NCBI RefSeq assembly: GCF_026013905.1
Contig: NZ_CP110257.1
Span: 1,860,001-1,924,000 of the forward strand
Reading direction: 5' to 3'
Source of the DNA: Schlegelella aquatica
Lineage (GTDB): Bacteria; Pseudomonadota; Gammaproteobacteria; Burkholderiales; Burkholderiaceae_C
Length of the DNA: 64,000 nucleotides
This document shows positions 58,073-64,000 of this stretch, in pieces. Made by a program: the position numbers and the translations under genes. Under the pieces are notes generated by a model. The model saw nothing but the letters and a program-made list of their open reading frames with translations, searched no databases and was not told the origin of the DNA. Numbering within the stretch: the stretch's first letter is position 1; every line of letters begins with the position of its first letter.

Positions 58073-59205
58073 CGAGTCTCCTGTCGGCTCTCGCCGCTGA
58101 TGGGTTGGATACGGATCGGCTGTCGCGTCAACCGCTTGTGGACGTTGGTCCGGTCCTGCACCTCGCCGGCCAACTGGCCGCACGCGGCGTCGATGTCGTC
58201 GCCGCGGGTCTTGCGCACCGTCGTGACGATGCCCGCCTGGATCAGCACCTCAGCGAACGCCTGGACGCGCTCACGCGGCGAGCGTTTGAGGCCGGACGCC
58301 GGGAACGGATTGAACGGGATCAGGTTGAACTTGCACTGCACACGGCCGCGCACCAGGTCGACGAGCGCGCGCGCGTGTTCGGGGCCGTCGTTGACGCCGT
58401 CGAGCATGCAGTACTCGAAGGTGATGAAGTCGCGCGGCGCTGCCTCGAGATAGCGATTGCAGGCGTCGATCAACTCGGCCAGCGGGTACTTGCGGTTGAG
58501 CGGCACCAGTTCGCTGCGCAAGGCATCCGTCGGCGCATGCAGCGACACCGCCAGCGCGACCGGGCAGTCCTCGCGCAGCCGGTCCATCATGGGCACCACG
58601 CCCGAAGTGGAGACCGTCACCCGCCGCCGCGAGAGGCCGTAACCGTGGTCGTCGAGCATCACTCGCAGCGCGGGCACGAGTGCGGCGTAGTTCTGCAGCG
58701 GCTCGCCCATGCCCATCATCACCACGTTGGTGATCGCGCGCTCGCCCGGAGCAAGGCGAAGCCGCTCCCGCAGATGGTGCTCGGCGAACCACAGCTGAGC
58801 GAGGATCTCCCCCGTCGTCAGGTTGCGGCTGAAGCCCTGGTGGCCGGTGGAACAGAACCGGCACCCCACCGCGCAGCCGGCCTGCGACGAGACGCACAGC
58901 GTCCCGCGATCGTCTTCCGGGATGAAGACCGACTCGACGGCGTTGCCGCCGCCGACGTCGAACAGCCACTTGACCGTGCCGTCGCTCGAGGCCTGTTCGC
59001 TCAGCACCTTGAGCCCGCGCAGCTCGGCTGCCGTCTTCAGCTTGGCGCGCAACGACTTCGCGAGGTCGGTCATCTCGTCGAAATCGCTCGCGCCCTTCTG
59101 ATGAATCCAGCGAAACAGCTGGGTCGCGCGAAAGCGCTTCTCGCCCAGCCGCTCGCAGAACGCGGCCAATCCGTCGAGATCGAAGTCGAGCAGGTTGGCC
59201 GTCAT
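58069..59205 (-). CDS. rlmN: Dual-specificity 23S rRNA / tRNA m2A methyltransferase RlmN
   Basis: Radical SAM enzyme that methylates C2 of A2503 in 23S rRNA and A37 in some tRNAs. The 378-residue protein has the radical SAM cluster motif CAVGCRFC in [19 protein letters not shown], the [10 protein letters not shown] block and the second catalytic cysteine region [15 protein letters not shown] lies nine bases before the ATG. It follows ndk by 38 bases. Confidence 0.98.
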   Translation of the reverse strand: MTANLLDFDLDGLAAFCERLGEKRFRATQLFRWIHQKGASDFDEMTDLAKSLRAKLKTAAELRGLKVLSEQASSDGTVKWLFDVGGGNAVESVFIPEDDRGTLCVSSQAGCAVGCRFCSTGHQGFSRNLTTGEILAQLWFAEHHLRERLRLAPGERAITNVVMMGMGEPLQNYAALVPALRVMLDDHGYGLSRRRVTVSTSGVVPMMDRLREDCPVALAVSLHAPTDALRSELVPLNRKYPLAELIDACNRYLEAAPRDFITFEYCMLDGVNDGPEHARALVDLVRGRVQCKFNLIPFNPFPASGLKRSPRERVQAFAEVLIQAGIVTTVRKTRGDDIDAACGQLAGEVQDRTNVHKRLTRQPIRIQPISGESRQETR

Positions 59206-59243
59206 GGCATGACTTTCCTGAGAAGCGGGGACTTGAGCCGTGG

Positions 59244-59669
59244 TCAGCGGCTGTAGACGCTCATCCCGGGGAAGAAGAAGGCCACCTCGACGGCCGCCGT
59301 CTCGGGCGCGTCGGAGCCGTGCACCGCATTGGCGTCGATGCTCTCGGCGAAGTCCGCGCGGATGGTGCCGGGCGCGGCCTTCTTCGGATCGGTGGCGCCC
59401 ATCAGTTCACGGTTCTTGGCGATCGCGTTCTCGCCTTCGAGCACCTGCACCATGACGGGGCCGGAGATCATGAACTCGACGAGGTCCTTGAAGAAGGGAC
59501 GCTCCTTGTGCACCGCGTAGAACTGCTCGGCCTCCTGGCGCGAGAGGTGGACCATCTTGGCCGCCACGATCTTCAGACCCGCTGCCTCGAAGCGCGAGTA
59601 GATCTGGCCGATGACATTCTTGGCCACGGCATCGGGTTTGATGATCGAGAGCGTGCGTTCGATCGCCAT
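59244..59669 (-). CDS. ndk: Nucleoside diphosphate kinase
   Basis: Balances nucleoside triphosphate pools through a phosphohistidine. The 141-residue protein starts [27 protein letters not shown] (NDK signature) and has the active-site segment [12 protein letters not shown] with the catalytic His. AGGAGA lies six bases before the ATG. First gene of the ndk-to-purA series. Confidence 0.99.
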   Translation of the reverse strand: MAIERTLSIIKPDAVAKNVIGQIYSRFEAAGLKIVAAKMVHLSRQEAEQFYAVHKERPFFKDLVEFMISGPVMVQVLEGENAIAKNRELMGATDPKKAAPGTIRADFAESIDANAVHGSDAPETAAVEVAFFFPGMSVYSR

Positions 59670-59707
59670 GAAAATTCTCCTGGATCAAGTACTTGGCAAA
59701 GCTTTTT

Positions 59708-59713
59708 ATTCTA
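59708..59713 (-). promoter_or_regulatory. -10 box upstream of ndk
   Basis: TAGAAT on the minus strand, 38 bases before the ndk ATG. No convincing -35. The remaining rluB-ndk gap (59714-59828) is GC-rich with several small stems and no T run. Confidence 0.4.
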
Positions 59714-59828
59714 CCGCGCGAAGGCCCCGCGCCGGTGCGAAAGCCGGGCTTCCCGCCCCGTGCGCCATGGCTTTGCGCACGGGATGCGCTACCGCCGCCG
59801 CGGGGTGCAGAAGCCGGCGGGAACCGCC

Positions 59829-61622
59829 TCAGCGGCGCCGGCCGCGCTTGCCGCCGCCGAAGCCCTTGTTGGCGTTGGAGCCCCCGCCGGTGCTCGTCGT
59901 TCCCAGGCCCTTCGGCCCGTGCGGGCGGCGCAGGAAGGCATCGGAGCCGATGTAGCCGACGCTGGTCTGCATCGGATCAGGCTGCTTCGGTCCATTGCCC
60001 CCCTTCTTGCCCTTGGGCTGTTGCGCAAAACGCTTGTCGTACGTCTGCACGAGCGGGTCGGGGATCGCCGGGCCGCGGCCTTGCGCGCGCCCGGCCTTGC
60101 CGCCGCTGCCGCGAGCCTCGGCACCGCGCTTGTTCTTCGCACCGCCCTTCTGGGCCGGCTGCGCGCTGGCCTCTCCTTGCGCCAGGCGGCGGATGGCACG
60201 CACGTCCTGCTCGTCGAGCTCGACCCACATGCCGCGCTTGAGCCCGCGGGGCAGCACGACGTTGCCGTAGCGGATGCGGATGAGGCGGCTGACGGTCAGC
60301 CCGACGGCCTCGAACAGTTTGCGCACTTCGCGGTTGCGCCCCTCGGTGATCACGACACGGTACCAGCGGTTGGCGCCTTCGCCCCCGCCCCCGTCCTCGA
60401 TGGACTTGAAGCTCGCGACCTGCCCGTCGATCTTGACGCCCTCGATCAGCCGGCGCCGCGCGTCGTCGTCCAGGTCACCGAGGACGCGCACGGCATACTC
60501 GCGCTCCACGCCGAACCGCGGATGCATGAGCTGGTTGGCCAGTTCGCCCGAGTTGGTGAAGAGCAACAGGCCCTCGGTGTTGATGTCCAGCCGGCCCACG
60601 GATTGCCATTTGCCCTGAGAAAGCTTGGGCAGGCGCCGGAACACGGTGGGGCGATTCTGCGGGTCGTCGTGCGTCACCACCTCGCCCACCGGCTTGTGAT
60701 AGGCCAGCACGCGCGGCGGCGGCGGCGCGATGCGCAGCTTGATCGGCTTGCCGTTCACCCGCACCTGGTCGCCGTAGGAAATGCGCTGTCCGATGTGCGC
60801 CGGCTCACCATTGACCGAGATCCGCCCCTCGAGGATCAGCTGCTCCATGTCGCGGCGCGAGCCGATGCCCGCCTGTGCGAGCACCTTGTGGAGCTTCGGG
60901 GCCTCGGCGTCCGGTTGGAGGACGCGCTTGGCCGGCTGCGCCGGCGCGGTTTCGTCGCCCTCCTCGTCGAACTGCCCCGACAGAACCTCGGCAAAACGCT
61001 CGCTGGCCGCCTGCTGCGGGCCGCTGGCCCGCGGGGCCGGGCGTCCACCGGCGCCCGTCGCGGGCGCCCCCGCAGGAGCCTCGCCGCGACCGCCTTTTGC
61101 CGCGCGCCGGCCTCGGCGGTCGCGGCGCTTGCGGCGGTCGCCTTCGCCCTCGCCTTCTGCCCCGCCTGAGGGGACACCCGGTTGTTGGCCGTCTTCGGCC
61201 AGCACCGCCTCAGGCCCGACCGCCCCTGCCCCTTCCTCGGGCATCCCGCCCGGCGTGCGCGCGGAGGCAGGCTCGCCCGACATGCCGGCGTCGGCCTGCG
61301 GCTCGGCTCGCACCACCGCGTCGGCCGAGTCGGCGCTCGGGGCGGCTTCCTCGCCTGCGGCCTTCTTGCGCCGGCGTGTCGTCTTGCGCGCGGCGGCCGG
61401 CTCCTCGGCCGCCGCCGGCGCCGCGGCCTGGGCCGGGTCGGAGGAAGCATCGGCGCTGGGGACTGCACCCTCGGCCGCCTCGGCGGCCGCCTTCGGTTTG
61501 CGCGTGGAACGACGCTTGGGCTTGTCGGTCGCCGGCGCGGGAGCCTCGCCGCCCGCTTCGCGAAGCGCCTCCTCCTGCAAGTCGGAGGCCGGGGACGGCA
61601 GGTCGTGGGAGTCAGGATTCAT
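59829..61622 (-). CDS. rluB: 23S rRNA pseudouridine synthase RluB, with a long disordered N-terminus
   Basis: Makes pseudouridine 2605 in 23S rRNA. In this 597-residue version the catalytic core starts only near residue 243 with an S4 domain ([20 protein letters not shown]), followed by the pseudouridine synthase domain with catalytic D346 in [15 protein letters not shown]. The first 240 residues are Ala/Pro/Glu/Arg-rich with basic runs ([21 protein letters not shown]); a basic Gly-rich tail follows the core. RluB is normally about 290 residues. The ATG lies 11 bases inside scpB. Confidence 0.93.
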   Translation of the reverse strand: MNPDSHDLPSPASDLQEEALREAGGEAPAPATDKPKRRSTRKPKAAAEAAEGAVPSADASSDPAQAAAPAAAEEPAAARKTTRRRKKAAGEEAAPSADSADAVVRAEPQADAGMSGEPASARTPGGMPEEGAGAVGPEAVLAEDGQQPGVPSGGAEGEGEGDRRKRRDRRGRRAAKGGRGEAPAGAPATGAGGRPAPRASGPQQAASERFAEVLSGQFDEEGDETAPAQPAKRVLQPDAEAPKLHKVLAQAGIGSRRDMEQLILEGRISVNGEPAHIGQRISYGDQVRVNGKPIKLRIAPPPPRVLAYHKPVGEVVTHDDPQNRPTVFRRLPKLSQGKWQSVGRLDINTEGLLLFTNSGELANQLMHPRFGVEREYAVRVLGDLDDDARRRLIEGVKIDGQVASFKSIEDGGGGEGANRWYRVVITEGRNREVRKLFEAVGLTVSRLIRIRYGNVVLPRGLKRGMWVELDEQDVRAIRRLAQGEASAQPAQKGGAKNKRGAEARGSGGKAGRAQGRGPAIPDPLVQTYDKRFAQQPKGKKGGNGPKQPDPMQTSVGYIGSDAFLRRPHGPKGLGTTSTGGGSNANKGFGGGKRGRRR

Positions 61623-62658
61623 GGCGGGGAGCTTGCTCTGAAGAGATGGTGAATGCGGAGTTGGCGCGGTCGGTGTCTTGGTGTTCGACAGGGCCGTCGT
61701 CGTTGCGGGCCGGCAGCCCAGGCGCGGGCTGCGAGGCCTGGCCCAGGAGCCCTTCGGGCAGGGCTCCGGCGTCGGATACCGCGTCTGCGGGCACAGGAGG
61801 GGCGAAGGCGGAAGCGTCGTTGCCCTCGCGGACGGATGGACCCTGCGCCACGGGGGAAAGAAGCGTTCCTTCGGTCGAGGCGCTCGACGCCTCACCCGGT
61901 GCGACCACGGCCGATGGCGAAGCAGCGGATGCAGCCTCACCGGCAATCGGCGCGCCTTCCCCCTGGGACGGCGCCGCGCCGGCCGCCGCCTCGTGGGACG
62001 GCTCCTCGCCCGTCGCCGGCCCGATCAGCGGCGGCTCGGCCGCCACCTCGCCGGCACTCACGTCGGTCGGCCCGGCATCGGCCGATGCGACGAGTTCGAG
62101 CAACGAGCCCTGCTCGGGCTGGCGGTCGGCCGAGCCCCCTCCCGCCGGCGGGCTCTCGAGCGCCGGCAACTGGTCCAGCGACGCCAGACCCAGATCGTCC
62201 AGAAACTGCTTGGTGGTCGCGTACAGAGCCGGGCGCCCCGGGGCCTCGCGGTAGCCGATGGTGTCGATCCAGCCGCGGTCCTCCAGCTGCTTGATGATCT
62301 GGCTGCTCACGGTGACGCCGCGGATGTCCTCGATGTCGCCGCGCGTCACCGGCTGCCGGTAGGCGATGATCGCCAGGGTTTCCATCGTCGCACGCGAATA
62401 CTTGGGCGGTTTCTCGGGATTGAGCCGGTCCAGGTACTCGCGCATCTCCGGTCGGCTCTGGAAGCGCCACCCGCTGGCCACGGCCACCAGCTCGACACCC
62501 CGCCCCTGCCAGTCGCGCACCAGTTCGTCCAGCAGCATGCGCAGGGTGTCGGGCCCGAGTTCGTCGTTGAAGAGGGCCCGCATGTCGCGCAAAGGCAAGG
62601 GCTGGTGTGCGCACAGCAGCGCCGTCTCGAGGACGCGCTTTGCATCCTGTGTGTTCAT
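61612..62658 (-). CDS. scpB: Segregation and condensation protein ScpB
   Basis: Partner of SMC and the kleisin ScpA in chromosome condensation. The first 170 residues form two winged helices with [36 protein letters not shown] and [18 protein letters not shown]. The remaining 175 residues are Ser/Ala/Glu/Pro-rich and look disordered; typical ScpB is about 190-200 residues. scpA is not in the window. It overlaps rluB by 11 bases. Confidence 0.94.
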   Translation of the reverse strand: MNTQDAKRVLETALLCAHQPLPLRDMRALFNDELGPDTLRMLLDELVRDWQGRGVELVAVASGWRFQSRPEMREYLDRLNPEKPPKYSRATMETLAIIAYRQPVTRGDIEDIRGVTVSSQIIKQLEDRGWIDTIGYREAPGRPALYATTKQFLDDLGLASLDQLPALESPPAGGGSADRQPEQGSLLELVASADAGPTDVSAGEVAAEPPLIGPATGEEPSHEAAAGAAPSQGEGAPIAGEAASAASPSAVVAPGEASSASTEGTLLSPVAQGPSVREGNDASAFAPPVPADAVSDAGALPEGLLGQASQPAPGLPARNDDGPVEHQDTDRANSAFTISSEQAPRHES

Positions 62659-63035
62659 GGAGTGTCGTGTGTCGTCCTCAACCGGATCGTGCGCCGACGC
62701 GCATCTCGTGTTCTTTCTTGTCGGTCGGGTTCATGCACCCGTCGGGCGGCGGCAGCACCGCGCTGCACATCCGGGGCTCGCCGCCGATGTGCGGCGCACA
62801 CCAGCCGGGCGGCCTCCCTCTGCAAGCAAGGGGCATGGACCGGAGCATACCGTCGCCTTCTGGCGCGGCGCCCGACGAGAGGCGCCGGGCAGGCCGCCCG
62901 GGGCATTGGGTGCGGCCGGGGTCGCCACCCCTTGCGCGATGTCCCGACGGGCAAGGGGTCACCCACGGGTTGTCGGTCCATTGTATCCGTATCCCGCGGC
63001 CCACTCCGCACACGATCCGGACCCGCTCGCACTTC
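62659..63035. other. Gap between rluD and scpB
   Basis: 377 GC-rich bases without a clear gene. On the minus strand a short frame (62678-62770, 30 codons, ending [18 protein letters not shown]) has balanced composition and could encode a small peptide, but no ribosome site supports it. A second, arginine-rich frame ends at 62655 overlapping the scpB ATG and looks like a by-product of GC content. No T-run terminator was found. Confidence 0.4.
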
Positions 63036-64000
63036 TCATCCCGGCGGCGCGGTGCCCAGCGCCGCGCGCCAGGCGGAGTCGAGGTCGGCGGGCACCGGCG
63101 CGACGAATTCGAGCGGCTCTCGGGTGATGGGGTGCGCGAAGCCCAGGCGGGCGGCATGAAGCGCCTGACGTCGCAATCCGAACATCGATCGGCCGCCGTA
63201 CAGCGCATCGGCCACGAGCGGAAAGCCGCAATGCGCGAGATGCACCCGGATCTGATGGGTGCGCCCCGTGTGCAGTCGGCATCGCACGCCGGTGGCGCCC
63301 TGCCCCCGTCCGAGCACTTCGACGTCGGTGCGCGCCGGCTTGCCGGAGGCCACCACGGCCATGCGGACCCGGGATTGGGGATCGCGCCCGATGGGTGCCT
63401 CGATGCGGGCGAGGCGCTGCGGCTCGCGCACCTCTCCGCAGACGAGCGCCAGGTACTCGCGCTTGACGTCTCGCGCCGCGATGTCGCGCACCAGCCGGGT
63501 CATCGCCTCGAGTGTCTTGCCGATCACCATGAGGCCGCTCGTGTCCTTGTCCAGGCGGTGCACGATGCCCGCCCGAGGCAAGGCCATGGCGCCTCGGTGG
63601 TGCGCCAGCACGGCGTTGAGCACGGTGCCGGACCAGTGCCCGGCCGCCGGATGAACCACCCATCCCGCGGGCTTGTCGATCACCAGCACATGATCGTCCT
63701 CGTGCACCACGCCGAGCGGCAGCGCTTCGGGCCGGAACGCCTGACTCTGCGGGGTGGGCCGCAGTTCGACCTCGACCCGCTGCCCGGCCTGCAACTTGCG
63801 GCTCGCGGTGGTGGCGCGGCGGGCGTCGATCTGGACGCAACCTTCCTCGATCAACTGCTGCAAGTAGCTGCGGGAGAACTCCGGCGCGAGCGACACCAGC
63901 CACTTGTCCAGCCGCAATCCGTGGGCCGAAGGGTCGACCACCGCTTCGCGCCGCTCGGCCTCGGCGGCCTCGGGTGCTTCGGGCCCCTCGACCTCTGCCA
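63036..64000 (-). CDS. rluD: 23S rRNA pseudouridine synthase RluD (5' end cut by the window)
   Basis: Makes pseudouridines 1911, 1915 and 1917 in helix 69 of 23S rRNA. The visible sequence has an S4 domain (GLRLDKWLVSLAPEFSRSYLQQLIEEG) and the catalytic domain with GIVHRLDKDTSGLMVIGKT, where the Asp of HRLDKDTSG is the nucleophile, and RCRLHTGRTHQIRVH. The open frame runs through the window end; the first two visible bases are TG followed by GCA GAG, so the start codon is probably one base outside. An internal GTG at 63941 would also serve. Confidence 0.95.
   Translation of the reverse strand, partial: AEVEGPEAPEAAEAERREAVVDPSAHGLRLDKWLVSLAPEFSRSYLQQLIEEGCVQIDARRATTASRKLQAGQRVEVELRPTPQSQAFRPEALPLGVVHEDDHVLVIDKPAGWVVHPAAGHWSGTVLNAVLAHHRGAMALPRAGIVHRLDKDTSGLMVIGKTLEAMTRLVRDIAARDVKREYLALVCGEVREPQRLARIEAPIGRDPQSRVRMAVVASGKPARTDVEVLGRGQGATGVRCRLHTGRTHQIRVHLAHCGFPLVADALYGGRSMFGLRRQALHAARLGFAHPITREPLEFVAPVPADLDSAWRAALGTAPPG

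Noticed and set aside
62655..63032. 125-codon minus-strand frame whose TGA overlaps the scpB ATG
   Set aside because: Extreme arginine content and no motif; the overlap is likely chance. The alternative frame ending at 62678 is slightly more plausible and is listed as a weak finding.

Overview
The window is a GC-rich piece of bacterial chromosome from a betaproteobacterium, most likely Burkholderiales near the Rubrivivax-Leptothrix-Caldimonas branch. Two gene orders that are typical of that order support this: rpsB-tsf-pyrH-frr-uppS-cdsA-dxr-rseP-bamA-skp-lpxD-fabZ-lpxA-lpxB-rnhB, and ndk-rlmN-pilW-rodZ-ispG-hisS-yfgM-bamB-der-hfq-hflX-hflK-hflC-hisZ-purA. The genus is inference; there is no rRNA here. 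I see no insertion sequence, prophage, integrase, CRISPR array, rRNA or plasmid function. Base composition looks even throughout, so this reads as vertically inherited core genome. Nearly all genes lie on the minus strand; the many long open frames on the opposite strand are by-products of high GC.

Layout. 1-8.2 kb (minus): alanine-type aminotransferase, hom and thrC (threonine synthesis), then mobB-moeA-moaD-moaE (molybdenum cofactor), crcB (fluoride exporter) and the 5' part of clpB with a heat-shock-like promoter. 8.3-11.3 kb (plus): an Mth938-type protein, a BCP peroxiredoxin, a possible short RNA or attenuator, and a PIN-PhoH ATPase. 11.4-14.6 kb (minus): dnaB and the rpsF-priB-rpsR-rplI ribosomal cluster. 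14.8-17.2 kb: a two-gene sodium:solute symporter (VC_2705/DUF4212 type). 17.3-21.8 kb: a TPR protein, a small membrane protein, PEP synthase and its divergent regulator ppsR.

22-37 kb is a continuous envelope and translation supercluster: ribosomal protein S2, EF-Ts, UMP kinase and ribosome recycling factor, then undecaprenyl phosphate, CDP-diacylglycerol and DXP-pathway enzymes, RseP, BamA, Skp and the lipid A pathway. 37.3-42.7 kb holds an amidase, NAD(P)HX repair and RNase R next to tRNA-Leu(CAG). 43-59.7 kb is the long ndk-to-purA series (nucleotide metabolism, RNA modification, pilus and shape proteins, isoprenoid synthesis, BAM accessory proteins, Der, Hfq, HflX/K/C). 59.8-64 kb has rluB, scpB and rluD, the last cut by the window edge.

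I did not find a new multi-gene system. The more unusual points are small: a promoter-hairpin-terminator unit with two overlapping mini-ORFs before phoH, a canonical EF-hand loop and a charged helical insertion in the symporter, an RNase R without its N-terminal winged helix abutting a tRNA, an apparently near-leaderless dnaB promoter, an inverted repeat before an unknown small membrane protein, and long disordered tails on the adjacent RluB and ScpB.
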